Position numbers and translations under genes: made by a program. 64,000 nucleotides of DNA from Deinococcus sedimenti (lineage in GTDB: Bacteria; Deinococcota; Deinococci; Deinococcales; Deinococcaceae). Where the stretch lies: contig NZ_BMQN01000010.1 in NCBI RefSeq assembly GCF_014648135.1, positions 49,665 to 113,664 on the forward strand, in the 5' to 3' direction. The notes beneath the pieces are model-generated. The model was not told the origin of the DNA and made no database searches. It saw nothing but the letters and a program-made list of their open reading frames with translations. Positions 55,448 through 64,000 of this stretch are shown in pieces (the first letter of the stretch is position 1; the number at the start of each line of letters is the position of its first letter).

Positions 55448-57442
55448 ATGACTCAACCCACCCCCGGCCCGGAGAGCCTGCTCGCGCTGGTGTTCCCGTC
55501 CGACCCTCAGGTCAGCCCGGACGGCACGCGCGCCGCGTTCGTCCTCACCCGCACCGAGGAAGAAGACCCCCACAAGCCCGACGCGGCCTTCGCGAAGCCC
55601 CGCTACAAATCCCAGATCTGGCTCGCGGACGCGCAGGGCGCCCGCGTCCTGACGCGCGGTGAGGGCCGTGACGGCAGCCCCCGCTGGTCCCCGGACGGTC
55701 AGACCCTGGCCTTCACCCGCAAGGTCGGGGACGGCGCGCAGCTGCACCTGCTGCCCCTCGCAGGCGGCGAGGCGCAGGTCATGACCCGCTTCCGGGGCGG
55801 CGTGCAGGACCTGCAGTGGAGCCCCGACGGGCAGTACGTGGCGTTCATGACGACCGCCGACGACGAGGACAAGCGTGACGAGCGCGGCGAGGCCCGCATC
55901 ATCACCAAACCCCGCTACCGCTTCAACGGCCGCGACTGGCTGCCGGAACGCGCCGCGCGTCTGTACCGCCTGCACGTTCCCAGCGGCGAGCTGCGCGAGT
56001 GGCACGCGCCGGAGGTCGAGCTGGGCGGCGTCACCTGGCTGCCCGACAGCAGCGGCGTGCTGTTCGTCGCCGCGACCGACGAACTGAGCGGCGCTCACTG
56101 GCAGCAGGAGGTCTGGCACCTGTCCCTGCACGGCACGCCCCGGCAGGTCACGCGCTGGGCGTCCGCCGTGACCGCCGTCATCCCCCACCCGGACGGGCAG
56201 CGGTTCGCGCTGGTGGGCCGCCCCGCCGGGCAGGGCAACACCGAGCACACCCACCTGTACCTCCTGCCCCTGACCGGCGACGCCGCCCCGGTGCGGCTGG
56301 ACGCCGGGCACGACCACCCGGTCGGGAACGGCGTGGGCGGCGACTGCCACGTGGGCGCCATGCCCGAGAAACCCGCATGGCTGGACGACCGCACCCTGCT
56401 GTTCAGCAGCACCGTGCGCGGCAGCTGCGGCCTGTTCACCGCCACCCTGGCCGCCGACGGCCAGTCCGGCTCCGTGCAGCCCCACACCCACGACCCGCAG
56501 GGCGTCATCCCGGCCTTCACGGCGCGCGGCGGTGGCCTCGCCCTGATCCGTGAACGGGCCGACCGGTTCCCCGAAGTCATCCTGAACGGTCAGCCGGTCA
56601 CGGACCTGCACGCGAACCTCCCCTTCCCGCCCCGCACCCCCGTGCGCGTGCCCTTCCCCACCGAACTCGGCGAGGGCGAAGGCTGGATCATCCTCCCCGA
56701 CGGCACCCACCCCGTCCCCGCCCTGCTCAGCATTCACGGCGGCCCCCACACCGACTACGGGCACGCCTTCACGCACGAATTCCAGCTGTACGCCGCGCGC
56801 GGACAGGCCATCTGCTACAGCAACCCCCGCGGCAGCCTCGGCTACGGACAGGCCTGGGTGGACGCCATCCACGGCCGCTGGGGCACCGTCGACGCCGACG
56901 ACCTCCTGACCTTCTTCGACGCCTGCCTGGACACCCAGCCCCGCCTGGACCGCACGCGCACCGCCGTGATGGGCGGCAGTTACGGCGGCTTCATGACCAA
57001 CTGGATCACCGCGCACACCACCCGCTTCCAGGCGGCCATCACCGACCGCAGCATCTGCAACCTCCTGAGTTTCGGCGGGACCAGCGACATCGGCCTGCGC
57101 TTCTGGGACGACGAACTCGGTCTGAACTTCCACCGCCGCGCAGACGCCCTCAAGCTCTGGGACATGAGCCCCCTGCAGTACGTCGAGAACGTCCGGACGC
57201 CCACCCTGATCGTCCACTCGGTCCTCGACCACCGCTGCCCCATCGAACAGGCCGAACAGTGGTACGCCGCCCTCACCCTCCACGGCGTGCCGGTGCGCTT
57301 CGTGCGCTTCCCCGGCGAGGACCACGAACTGAGCCGCTCCGGCCGACCGGATCGCCGCCTCACCCGCCTGACCGAATACCTGAACTGGCTCGACCGGTAC
57401 CTCGTGCCCAGCACCGCACCCGCCGAAACCATCACCGCCTGA
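55448..57442 (+). CDS. S9-family serine peptidase (acylaminoacyl-peptidase type)
   Basis: A 664-residue prolyl-oligopeptidase family enzyme: an N-terminal beta-propeller (about 1-400, blades with SPDG, SPRWSPDG and QWSPDGQYVAF) and a C-terminal alpha/beta hydrolase domain. Nucleophile GGSYGGFM (Ser511), acid Asp in HSVLDHRCP and catalytic His in GEDHELSRSGRP. The SIHGGPH oxyanion strand is present. No signal peptide, so cytosolic, removing acyl-amino acids or short peptides. It resembles Deinococcus S9 enzymes. Followed by a very strong terminator. Confidence 0.92.
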   Translation: MTQPTPGPESLLALVFPSDPQVSPDGTRAAFVLTRTEEEDPHKPDAAFAKPRYKSQIWLADAQGARVLTRGEGRDGSPRWSPDGQTLAFTRKVGDGAQLHLLPLAGGEAQVMTRFRGGVQDLQWSPDGQYVAFMTTADDEDKRDERGEARIITKPRYRFNGRDWLPERAARLYRLHVPSGELREWHAPEVELGGVTWLPDSSGVLFVAATDELSGAHWQQEVWHLSLHGTPRQVTRWASAVTAVIPHPDGQRFALVGRPAGQGNTEHTHLYLLPLTGDAAPVRLDAGHDHPVGNGVGGDCHVGAMPEKPAWLDDRTLLFSSTVRGSCGLFTATLAADGQSGSVQPHTHDPQGVIPAFTARGGGLALIRERADRFPEVILNGQPVTDLHANLPFPPRTPVRVPFPTELGEGEGWIILPDGTHPVPALLSIHGGPHTDYGHAFTHEFQLYAARGQAICYSNPRGSLGYGQAWVDAIHGRWGTVDADDLLTFFDACLDTQPRLDRTRTAVMGGSYGGFMTNWITAHTTRFQAAITDRSICNLLSFGGTSDIGLRFWDDELGLNFHRRADALKLWDMSPLQYVENVRTPTLIVHSVLDHRCPIEQAEQWYAALTLHGVPVRFVRFPGEDHELSRSGRPDRRLTRLTEYLNWLDRYLVPSTAPAETITA

Positions 57443-57455
57443 CCCAGGCAGCAGA

Positions 57456-57490
57456 GCGGGGCGGAGGTTCGCCGTGAACCTCCGCCCCGC
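57456..57490 (+). terminator. 15-bp terminator hairpin of the S9 peptidase gene
   Basis: GCGGGGCGGAGGTTC (57456-57470) pairs perfectly with 57476-57490 around a 5-nt loop. There is no T tract, but the stem is very stable. Confidence 0.7.
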
Positions 57491-57499
57491 CCGACGAGA

Positions 57500-57526
57500 A
57501 GGGGCCGGACACGTGGTCCGGCCCCT
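57500..57526. terminator. Terminator between S9 peptidase and RGG-protein genes
   Basis: AGGGGCCGGAC (57500-57510) pairs perfectly with 57516-57526. On the minus strand TTCTCGTC follows, so it probably terminates the RGG-repeat gene. Confidence 0.65.
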
Positions 57527-57539
57527 CGTTCAGCGGGTG

Positions 57540-58286
<747 letters not shown>

Positions 58287-58460
58287 GGGTTTTTCTCCTT
58301 TGATTCCTGCCGCCGCCACCTGTGCGCGCGCGTTTGCGCGGCCGGGGCACGGGCTCCCGGAGGCCGGGGCGTGTGCGGGCGTGCCCCCGAGTGTACCACC
58401 CGTCAGCGCGGGCCGGGCGTTGCGCGGGCGTTCATGCTGCTGGCGTCCGGTGGGCGGCGC

Positions 58461-58664
58461 TCAGCGGCGGAAGTACGCGCGCAGGCCCGCGCGGACCACC
58501 AGCCACACGATCACGGCGTCCACGGCCGCCAGCAGCAGGGCCAGCAGCGGGTTCCATGCCGCACCGAGCCACAGGGCCAGGAAGGTGAACACGGCAGACG
58601 CCGTGGCGATCAGCGTGGCGAAGCGGCGGGCGTTGTCGTCCGGCGTCCAGGAGTTCAGGTCCAT
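58461..58664 (-). CDS. Small two-helix membrane protein
   Basis: A 67-residue protein with two hydrophobic helices (about 15-35 and 40-58) and an Arg-rich C-terminus (RAGLRAYFRR). Unknown function. The start ATG 58664 has no clear ribosome site, and support is only from the membrane-protein pattern and good codon use. Confidence 0.45.
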   Translation of the reverse strand: MDLNSWTPDDNARRFATLIATASAVFTFLALWLGAAWNPLLALLLAAVDAVIVWLVVRAGLRAYFRR

Positions 58665-58798
58665 GCGCGCAGCGTGACACGCGCGGCCCGCGCTTCGTGT
58701 CCCACACGCGACTATCGGACTTCTGAATGCGGGGCATCCGCCGGGCTGATGGGGCGGGCAAGGGGAAGGCAGGTCACGGCGCGGTCAGCTGCCCCGCC

Positions 58799-58804
58799 TA
58801 TACT
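58799..58804 (+). promoter_or_regulatory. -10 box of a leaderless binding-protein gene
   Basis: TATACT ends 7 nt before ATG 58812 with no Shine-Dalgarno between, the clearest leaderless promoter of the window. Confidence 0.65.
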
Positions 58805-58811
58805 GCCTCTC

Positions 58812-59759
58812 ATGAAGCGTGCCGCTCTCCTCCTGCTGGGCCTGCTGGCCACCACCGCGTCCGCGCAGCGCACCGTGAACATCGGGCTGGGGTACAACCC
58901 GGACGTGCAGTTCACGCCGTTCTACGTGGCGGACAAGCTCGGGTACTTCCGCGCCGAGGGCCTGAGCGTGAAGTACCAGCACGGGTACGTGTCGCAGCTG
59001 CTGCCGCTGCTGCTGCAGGGCAAGCTGGACTTCGTGGTGGGCGACCCGGAGGACGCGATCTTCGCGCGCAATCAGGGCGCGGACGTGCGGTACGTGATGA
59101 CGATGTACCAGAAGAACCCGGTGACGGTGTTCAGCTTCTCGCCCCTGAACAGCCCCGAGAGCCTGAAGGGCAAGTCGGTGGGCATCCCGGGGCCGTTCGG
59201 CAGTTCGTACCACGCGATTCAGGCGGTGCTGGACAGCGCGAACCTCACCGAGGGGCGCGACGTGCGCCTGAACAGCATCGGGTTCACGCAGGTGGACGCC
59301 GTGCGCGCCGGACGCGTGGACGCCGCCGTGGGCTACGCGAACAACGACGTGCTGCAGCTGGCCCGCACCAGCGGGAAGAAGGTGTACACGCTGGACGTCA
59401 CGGACGCCTACCCGATGGTTGGCGTGGGCCTGATCGGCACCGGTAAGAGCCTCACGGGCGACCTGGCCCGCAAGGTCGTGCGCGCCAGCCAGCGCGGCCT
59501 GAAATTCACGGTCACCGACCCGGCCCGCGCGTTCAAGCTGGCGCAGCCCGTGTTCGGCGCGAGCGGCAGCCTGGACGTCCTGAAGGCCAGCGTGCCCCTG
59601 ATGACCGGCCCCTACGCGCAGGCCAACGGACTGGGCGCCATGAACCCCAGCGCGTGGACGAAAGCGGTCGCGGCCCTCGTGAAGCAGGGCAAACTGCCCG
59701 CCGGGGCGAAAGCCACCGACTACTACACGAACGCGTTCATCAGCAGAACCCTGAAGTAA
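58812..59759 (+). CDS. NMT1/SsuA-like ABC substrate-binding protein (orphan)
   Basis: A 315-residue secreted binding protein (signal peptide to about residue 18, TTASA). It belongs to the NMT1/THI5/SsuA-ThiY superfamily: VNIGLGYNPDVQFTPFYVADKLGYFRAEGL, DFVVGDPEDAI, LKGKSVGIPGPFGSSY and DAYPMVGVGLIG. These import thiamine pyrimidine precursors, sulfonates or nitrate; the ligand is not predictable. No permease or ATPase adjoins it. The frame is open far upstream over the antisense of the RGG gene, but that longer ORF is a shadow. Confidence 0.85.
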   Translation: MKRAALLLLGLLATTASAQRTVNIGLGYNPDVQFTPFYVADKLGYFRAEGLSVKYQHGYVSQLLPLLLQGKLDFVVGDPEDAIFARNQGADVRYVMTMYQKNPVTVFSFSPLNSPESLKGKSVGIPGPFGSSYHAIQAVLDSANLTEGRDVRLNSIGFTQVDAVRAGRVDAAVGYANNDVLQLARTSGKKVYTLDVTDAYPMVGVGLIGTGKSLTGDLARKVVRASQRGLKFTVTDPARAFKLAQPVFGASGSLDVLKASVPLMTGPYAQANGLGAMNPSAWTKAVAALVKQGKLPAGAKATDYYTNAFISRTLK

Positions 59760-59844
59760 CGGCGGGACAGCACACCAGGGGCGGCGCGCAGCAGGACGGG
59801 GGTGCCGCCTCTGCTGCGTCCACCCGCCCGGACCCGCCGGATGC

Positions 59845-59864
59845 GCTAGGCGTGATGGCCTAGC
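59845..59864. promoter_or_regulatory. Dyad upstream of the 39-aa ORF promoter
   Basis: GCTAGGC (59845-59851) and GCCTAGC (59858-59864) are perfect inverted repeats with a 6-nt gap, about 15 bp before the -35 box. Could be an operator for the small-ORF/RIO promoter. A weaker hairpin (CGCAGCAG/CTGCTGCG, 59787-59818) may terminate the binding-protein gene. Confidence 0.4.
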
Positions 59865-59878
59865 AGCGTCATGTTCTC

Positions 59879-59908
59879 GTGACAGGCGCCGCGCGGCCCT
59901 GCTACGCT
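59879..59908 (+). promoter_or_regulatory. Promoter of the 39-aa ORF and RIO kinase
   Basis: GTGACA (59879-59884), 18-bp spacer, TACGCT (59903-59908), about 30 nt before a strong ribosome site. It differs from the leaderless starts around it in having a real leader. Confidence 0.55.
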
Positions 59909-59937
59909 GACCCCATCACCGAAAGGAGGTGCCAGCT

Positions 59938-60057
59938 ATGACCAACATCACTGAAGTCCAGACCGCCGCACACGGAGTCCTCGCCAATGCAACCTGGAGT
60001 GATTTTGACGCAACACCACTGGCCGCCTCTGCCTTCGGGCTCCACACCCTGCACTGA
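59938..60057 (+). CDS. Micro-ORF of 39 residues upstream of RIO kinase
   Basis: Begins ATG 59938 preceded by AAAGGAGGTG, one of the best Shine-Dalgarno sites in the window. It encodes MTNITEVQTAAHGVLANATW and 19 more residues ending in LHTLH. It is not hydrophobic, has no Cys, and shows no run of identical amino acids that would suggest attenuation. Its TGA ends 15 bp before the RIO-kinase start, which itself has no ribosome site, so the small ORF may drive kinase translation by coupling or be a real peptide. No known family. Confidence 0.5.
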   Translation: MTNITEVQTAAHGVLANATWSDFDATPLAASAFGLHTLH

Positions 60058-60072
60058 CCATCGGCGGCGCCC

Positions 60073-60981
60073 ATGAGCGCCCGCACCCACGACCCATCCG
60101 AACACGACTGGACGGACCAGGACTGGCTGGATGACCCCTGGACCGACGCTGCCGAACCCCGGCGGCGCGGCAGGAAGAAACCCGTCGGACGGCGACAGCT
60201 GGCCCAGCTGACCGCCGACGAGGACAGCGAACAGGACGACGTGATCCGCCGCCTGCGCGACCTCGGGCACGTCACCGAGATCGTCGCGGAACTCAAGAGC
60301 GGCAAGGAAGCCACCGCGTACGTCGCCCGCGGCCCGCGCGGCAGCGTCCTCGTGAAGCTCTACCGCGACCTGCAGGCCCGCTCCTTCAAGGACGATCACC
60401 TGTACCGCGCCGGGCAGGTCATCATCAAAGACCGCGACCGCCGCGCCATAGAGGGCCGAACCCGCGCCGGCCTGGACATGCTCCAGCAGGGCTGGGTCGC
60501 CGCCGAGTACGCCCACCTCTGGGAACTGTGGACCGCCGGACTGAACGTCCCCGAACCCCTCGTCGGCCCGCACCCCTACGACTACACCGCCACGTACCCC
60601 GCCGTCCTGATGCGCCTGATCGGCACCGAAGACCACGTCGCCCCGCGCCTCAGCGACGCGCACCTGACCCCCGAACAGGCCCGCAGCGCCTGGAACCAGA
60701 GCCTGGACGGCATGGCCGACCTGCTCCGGCTCGGGTACGCGCACGGCGACTACAGCACCTACAACCTGCTCTGGTGGGAGGACACCGTGACCATCATCGA
60801 TTTCCCGCAACTTTCAACCCGTCAGAACCCGCACTTCCGCGACCTGCTCGCCCGGGACGCCCAGAGCCTCGCCACCAGCTTCCGCAAACACGGCATCCAC
60901 GCCGACGGCCCCGGCGTCCTGCGCGACGTGCAGCGCCGCGCGCAGGGCCCCGCACCCGAACCGCGCCTGCTGCTGCCCTAA
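60073..60981 (+). CDS. RIO-type serine/threonine kinase
   Basis: A 302-residue RIO-fold kinase. A disordered acidic/basic N-terminus (1-60) is followed by the nucleotide loop SGKEATAY (76-83), Lys95 in VLVKLYR, the catalytic HGDYSTYN motif (His224, Asp226, Asn231), and the metal motif IIDFPQ (Asp243). The HGDYSTYN variant replaces the usual HGDLSxxN, but the key residues remain. Archaeal and eukaryotic RIO kinases act in ribosome maturation; bacterial ones are uncharacterised. It follows the micro-ORF by 15 bp and is followed by a secreted micropeptide gene. Confidence 0.8.
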   Translation: MSARTHDPSEHDWTDQDWLDDPWTDAAEPRRRGRKKPVGRRQLAQLTADEDSEQDDVIRRLRDLGHVTEIVAELKSGKEATAYVARGPRGSVLVKLYRDLQARSFKDDHLYRAGQVIIKDRDRRAIEGRTRAGLDMLQQGWVAAEYAHLWELWTAGLNVPEPLVGPHPYDYTATYPAVLMRLIGTEDHVAPRLSDAHLTPEQARSAWNQSLDGMADLLRLGYAHGDYSTYNLLWWEDTVTIIDFPQLSTRQNPHFRDLLARDAQSLATSFRKHGIHADGPGVLRDVQRRAQGPAPEPRLLLP

Positions 60982-61086
60982 CCATGCCCGCCCCACCAAA
61001 ACAAGAGGGGCACCCGCACGAGCCACGCCGTACAACTGGGGAACGCCCGGACCACCGGGCCCAGCGCACCGCTGCAAGGAGTTCCC

Positions 61087-61200
61087 ATGAAACGACTGCT
61101 CGTGACCGCCGCCGCCCTCCTGACCCTCGCCAGCACCGCCAACGCCGGGGGAGGCGCCATCCAGACCTGTCACCCCGGCGAGATCTGCCGCCTGAAATAA
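61087..61200 (+). CDS. Secreted 37-residue two-cysteine peptide
   Basis: A micro-ORF, MKRLLVTAAALLTLASTANA (a 20-residue signal peptide with a clean AxA cleavage site) followed by a 17-residue mature part. The mature part starts GGGA, contains CHPGEIC with two Cys five residues apart, and ends RLK. AAGGAG lies 4 nt before ATG 61087, and a terminator-like hairpin follows. It could be a secreted signal, metal or redox peptide, or a bacteriocin-like product. It might be cotranscribed with the RIO kinase (105-bp gap) or have its own promoter; none is certain. Confidence 0.5.
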   Translation: MKRLLVTAAALLTLASTANAGGGAIQTCHPGEICRLK

Positions 61201-61210
61201 CGTCACTCGA

Positions 61211-61240
61211 CGCGCGCCCCCGCTCCGGCCGGGGCGCGCG
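61211..61240 (+). terminator. 10-bp hairpin after the two-cysteine peptide
   Basis: CGCGCGCCCC (61211-61220) pairs perfectly with GGGGCGCGCG (61231-61240). No T tract. Confidence 0.5.
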
Positions 61241-61267
61241 CCGCTGCACTGCCGTACCCTGAACGGC

Positions 61268-61651
61268 ATGCGCGTCCTGGAAACCTGCCTGTACGTCGAT
61301 GATCTGGACCGCGCCGAGGCGTTCTACAGCGGAACGTTGGGCCTGACCCTGCACGGGAAGGTCGCCGGGCGGCACCTGTTCTACCGGCTGGACGGCAGCA
61401 TGCTGCTGATCTTCGACCCGCGCGCCAGCGCCCAGCCCGGCGACGTGCCCCCGCACGCCGGGAGGCCCGGCGGGCACGCCTGCCTGACCCTCGACCCCGC
61501 CCGGACCGACGAGTGGGCGGCGAGGCTGCGCGCCGCCGGACTGACCGTCACCCGGTACGCGTGGGGTGACCGGGGCGAGAGCCTGTACTTCCATGACCCG
61601 GCCGGGAACGTGCTGGAACTCGCCCCGCCGCGCATCTGGGGCCTGAGCTGA
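61268..61651 (+). CDS. Glyoxalase/VOC-family protein
   Basis: A 127-residue cytosolic metal-binding protein. It has LETCLYVDDLDRAEAFYSGTLGL, GGHACLTL and YFHDPAGNVLELAPP, the VOC beta-alpha-beta-beta-beta repeats with the last metal-ligand Glu (LELAP). It may be a fosfomycin-resistance-like, dioxygenase-like or glyoxalase-type enzyme. TACCCT (61255-61260) ends 7 nt before ATG 61268, so it is leaderless. Convergent with the GH32 gene. Confidence 0.8.
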   Translation: MRVLETCLYVDDLDRAEAFYSGTLGLTLHGKVAGRHLFYRLDGSMLLIFDPRASAQPGDVPPHAGRPGGHACLTLDPARTDEWAARLRAAGLTVTRYAWGDRGESLYFHDPAGNVLELAPPRIWGLS

Positions 61652-61663
61652 GCCAGACAGACC

Positions 61664-63010
61664 CTAGGGGTCCTGGGTGGCCCGCAGGGTCCAGCCGCGC
61701 CCGTCCGCCCCGCTCAGCCGCAGCGCCGAGATCGGCTCCAGCGGGAGCAGCAGCTGCGTGAACGCCACGCGCCCACCCGCCGCGAACACCTCCAGCGTGC
61801 AGGCGTCCAGCAGCACCCGCACTTCCCCCGCCGCGTCCGGGAGGGCCGCCGTGAACGTTCCGGCGAACCCGTCCAGGCCCTCCGGCGCCCCGCGCGTCAG
61901 GTGCAGGCCCGCGCCGTCCAGCCACAGGCGCGCCTCCTCTCCCCCACTCGACCGCAATTCCAGCGTCCAGGGGGCCGCGGGCAGCCGCAGGTCCAGCGGA
62001 ACGCCCGGCCCGACCTTCAGCACCTCCCCGTCCGGCAGGCGCAGCGCCACGTGCCGCAGGGCGTCCAGTTCCCGCACCGGCACCTGCGCCAGCACCCACC
62101 CCGCGCCGTCCGGGACGAGCGTCAGTTCGCGCGGGACGGTCAGCACGCCCTGCCACGGCTGAGTCGGCAGGTGGTTGGCGTACACCCAGTTGTTCAGCCA
62201 CCCCAGCCACACCCGCCGCCCCGGCTGAGGCAGGTCACTGAACGTGATCGCCGCGTAGAAGTCCTTCCCCGCGTCCGCCCAGCGCGCCCCCTGCGACGGC
62301 GTGAACGCACGCCCGTCGAAGTCCCCCACCCAGTACTGCGCGCCCGTCCCACCCTGCGGCCCACCCTCGAACACGTCCACCTTCAGCACCCACCGCTTCT
62401 GCCCCGCCACCACCAGCGGGAACAGGTCCGGCACCTCCCAGATACCCGCCACGCCACCCGCCGGACCGAACACACTCACCCGCGACCACACCCGCAGGTC
62501 CGGCGACGTGTACACCCCCACCTGCCGCTCGTCCGGGTGCACCACCACACTCACCCACCCCCCCGACGGCTCGTGCCAGAACACCTTCGGATCCCGGAAA
62601 TCCTGCTTCCCCTCATCCAGCACCGGCTCCGGCGGCCCGAACGCCCAGCTCTCCCCACCATCCCGGCTGACCGCGAGGTACTGCGCCTGATGGTAGAAGC
62701 CGTTCCCCGTGAACATCGCCACCACCGGCGGCCCCCCCTCCCCCAGGCCCGACGTGTTCCGCCAGTCCACCACCGCGCTCCCCGAGAACACGTCCAGCCC
62801 CTCCCGCCACGGCAGCGCCACCTCATGCTCCACCCAGCGCAGCAGGTCCACGCTCGACGCGTGCCCCCAGCTCATGTACCCGTGATTCCCCGCGCGCGGA
62901 TTGTGCTGGAAGAACACGTGATACCGCCCCCCCACGAACACCAGACCGTTCGGGTCATTCAGCCAGAACCGCCGGGCGGTGAAATGCACACGCGGACGCA
63001 GGACAGCCAT
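61664..63010 (-). CDS. Glycoside hydrolase family 32 beta-fructosidase
   Basis: A 448-residue enzyme. The five-bladed propeller carries the nucleophile motif WLNDPNG (Asp19), RDPK (140-142) and the acid/base motif WEVPD (Glu192, EVP instead of the more common ECP). The C-terminal beta-sandwich starts about 320. No signal peptide, so it probably hydrolyses imported sucrose, sucrose-6-phosphate or fructans in the cytosol. ATG 63010 has CATAGT 6 nt upstream. No phosphotransferase or fructokinase genes adjoin it. Confidence 0.9.
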   Translation of the reverse strand: MAVLRPRVHFTARRFWLNDPNGLVFVGGRYHVFFQHNPRAGNHGYMSWGHASSVDLLRWVEHEVALPWREGLDVFSGSAVVDWRNTSGLGEGGPPVVAMFTGNGFYHQAQYLAVSRDGGESWAFGPPEPVLDEGKQDFRDPKVFWHEPSGGWVSVVVHPDERQVGVYTSPDLRVWSRVSVFGPAGGVAGIWEVPDLFPLVVAGQKRWVLKVDVFEGGPQGGTGAQYWVGDFDGRAFTPSQGARWADAGKDFYAAITFSDLPQPGRRVWLGWLNNWVYANHLPTQPWQGVLTVPRELTLVPDGAGWVLAQVPVRELDALRHVALRLPDGEVLKVGPGVPLDLRLPAAPWTLELRSSGGEEARLWLDGAGLHLTRGAPEGLDGFAGTFTAALPDAAGEVRVLLDACTLEVFAAGGRVAFTQLLLPLEPISALRLSGADGRGWTLRATQDP

Positions 63011-63072
63011 ACCGCCACTATGCACCCCGTCACCGCACCCCACCACCCACCGCACAGCCCGATACTGAACAC

Positions 63073-63918
63073 ATGCCCCCAACCCACCCCCTCCGCTCCG
63101 TCCTGTACGTCCCCGGCGACAAACCCCGCGCCATCGACAAAGCCCGCACCCTCAGCGCCGACGCCATCATCCTCGACCTCGAAGACGCCGTCGCCCCCGA
63201 ACACAAACCCGCCGCCCGCGACCACATCCGCCACGCCCTCCAGACCCCCTGGCCCATCCCCGTCCTCATCCGCGTCAACGCCCTGAACACCCCCTGGGAA
63301 CACGACGACCGCGAACTCGCCCTCACCGCCGGCGCCAACGGCATCGTCCTCCCCAAAGTCGAACGCGCCCACGACGCCCACGCCCTCAGCCTCGGCCTCC
63401 CCCTCTGGGCCATGATCGAAACCCCACAAGGCGTCCTCAACGCCCCCCACATCGCCGCCGTGCCCGGCGTCACCACCCTCATCGTCGGCGCCAACGACCT
63501 CGCCCGCACCCTGCGCACCCAACCCCACCCCGACCGCACCCCCCTCCTGCACGCCCTGAGCAGCGTCGTCCTCGCCGCCCGCGCCCACGGCAAAACACCA
63601 CTCGACGCCGTCTACAACGACATCCGCAACCCCGACGGCTTCACCCGCGAATGCCAGCAGGGCCGCGCCCTCGGCTTCAGCGGCAAAACCCTCATCCACC
63701 CAGGCCAGATCGAAACCGCCAACCAGGCGTTCGGGGTCACCGCAGCCGAAGCCGACCACGCCAGGGAATTGATCAACGCGTGGGACGCTGCACGCGCCGA
63801 AGGGAAAAGCATCGCCACCCACCAGGGAGCGCTCGTGGAGCAGATGCACGTGGACGAGGCGCGTGAGGTGCTCGCGCTGTACGCGGCGACGAATCGGGGT
63901 GATCGTCAGGTGGGCTAG
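63073..63918 (+). CDS. CitE-like/HpcH-HpaI aldolase family lyase
   Basis: A 281-residue TIM-barrel lyase of the CitE family: SVLYVPGDKPRAIDKA, the metal-binding DAIILDLEDAVAP, IRVNALNTPWEHDDREL, GIVLPKVE, MIETPQGVLNA and GKTLIHPGQIETAN. CitE-like proteins in bacteria lacking a citrate lyase act on malyl-CoA, citramalyl-CoA or related thioesters. No citC/D/F is present, so it is a stand-alone CitE-like enzyme. GATACT (63061-63066) is 6 nt before ATG 63073. Codon use is extremely C-ending in the first two-thirds. Confidence 0.87.
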   Translation: MPPTHPLRSVLYVPGDKPRAIDKARTLSADAIILDLEDAVAPEHKPAARDHIRHALQTPWPIPVLIRVNALNTPWEHDDRELALTAGANGIVLPKVERAHDAHALSLGLPLWAMIETPQGVLNAPHIAAVPGVTTLIVGANDLARTLRTQPHPDRTPLLHALSSVVLAARAHGKTPLDAVYNDIRNPDGFTRECQQGRALGFSGKTLIHPGQIETANQAFGVTAAEADHARELINAWDAARAEGKSIATHQGALVEQMHVDEAREVLALYAATNRGDRQVG

Positions 63919-64000
63919 AAGTCCGAAATGATGCGGAAGGTGGGCGCCTGCGGCGGGCTGCCCCACCCCCCAGCCCCCTACCCCAGGGGGGCAGGGGGAG
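63919..64000. other. Window end: G/C word repeat
   Basis: After the CitE-like stop, the sequence contains CCCCCTACCCC followed by GGGGGGCAGGGGG, an imperfect inverted repeat that is probably a terminator or one of the word-type intergenic repeats. The window ends before it can be interpreted. Confidence 0.3.

Noticed and set aside
62959..63966. 335-codon minus-strand frame opposite the CitE-like gene
   Set aside because: Val/Gly/Asp/Glu-rich antisense shadow. The plus frame has a complete CitE-like motif set and a good promoter.

Overview
The window looks like a chromosomal segment of a Deinococcus species. GC content is very high with strong G/C third codon positions. Many starts have a TANNNT or GATACT/CATGAT type -10 box only 5-9 nt upstream, the leaderless arrangement known from Deinococcus. 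The gene families also fit: a Thermus/Deinococcus-type seven-iron ferredoxin, a LysN-like aminotransferase, an S9 acylaminoacyl-peptidase type enzyme, a PIG-L deacetylase of the kind used for bacillithiol, and OstA-like proteins. No tRNA, rRNA, IS transposase, prophage or CRISPR array was recognised.

Layout. 1-7.4 kb: edge-truncated secreted protein, class II aldolase, LysN-like aminotransferase, murI-rph (overlapping ATGA), DoxX-like protein, CorA, ferredoxin, nucleotidyltransferase. 7.4-9.6 kb: OmpR-type two-component system split by a MITE-like repeat. 9.7-15.4 kb: lipoprotein, YkvA-like protein, a region with three strong hairpins, rplU-rpmA-obg, DUF3105 lipoprotein, beta-CASP RNA nuclease. 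15.5-20.7 kb: GGEEF cyclase, uspA-ldh (overlapping GTGA), a three-gene LptC/LptA/OstA-like operon. 20.7-25.6 kb: tatD, then a PadR regulator with an obvious operator and five overlapping genes for paralogous membrane proteins, then a nitroreductase. 25.6-34.3 kb: two tandem secreted alpha/beta hydrolases, a large Ig-like lipoprotein, a subtilisin-family lipoprotein protease, cmk, cyclophilin lipoprotein. 34.3-41.5 kb: methyltransferase-trmB-FAD protein operon, an RluA-type protein lacking the usual catalytic Asp, GGDEF-GAF-HD-GYP protein, pyrE, small HTH protein. 41.7-50.3 kb: RNase H-fold protein, GH31 glucosidase, VUT transporter, Nudix-like protein, a metal-site protein, three tandem double-GNAT genes. 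50.4-57.5 kb: PIG-L deacetylase, small protein, SGDEF-EAL protein, M20 peptidase, 63-aa protein, S9 peptidase. 57.5-64 kb: RGG-repeat protein, small membrane protein, orphan NMT1-like binding protein, a 39-aa ORF plus RIO kinase plus 37-aa secreted two-cysteine peptide, VOC protein, GH32 fructosidase, CitE-like lyase.

How it works together. Most of it is housekeeping: cell wall precursor, ribosome and RNA maturation, pyrimidine/nucleotide and carbohydrate metabolism, and envelope. Three c-di-GMP proteins lie within 38 kb. The least ordinary parts are a family of about 142-bp palindromic repeats (three full and two internally deleted copies, two of which supply the stop codon of a gene), the repeat that supplies a histidine kinase start codon, the PadR/five-membrane-protein operon, the RGG-repeat protein, the RIO kinase flanked by two micro-ORFs, and the multi-hairpin element upstream of rplU.
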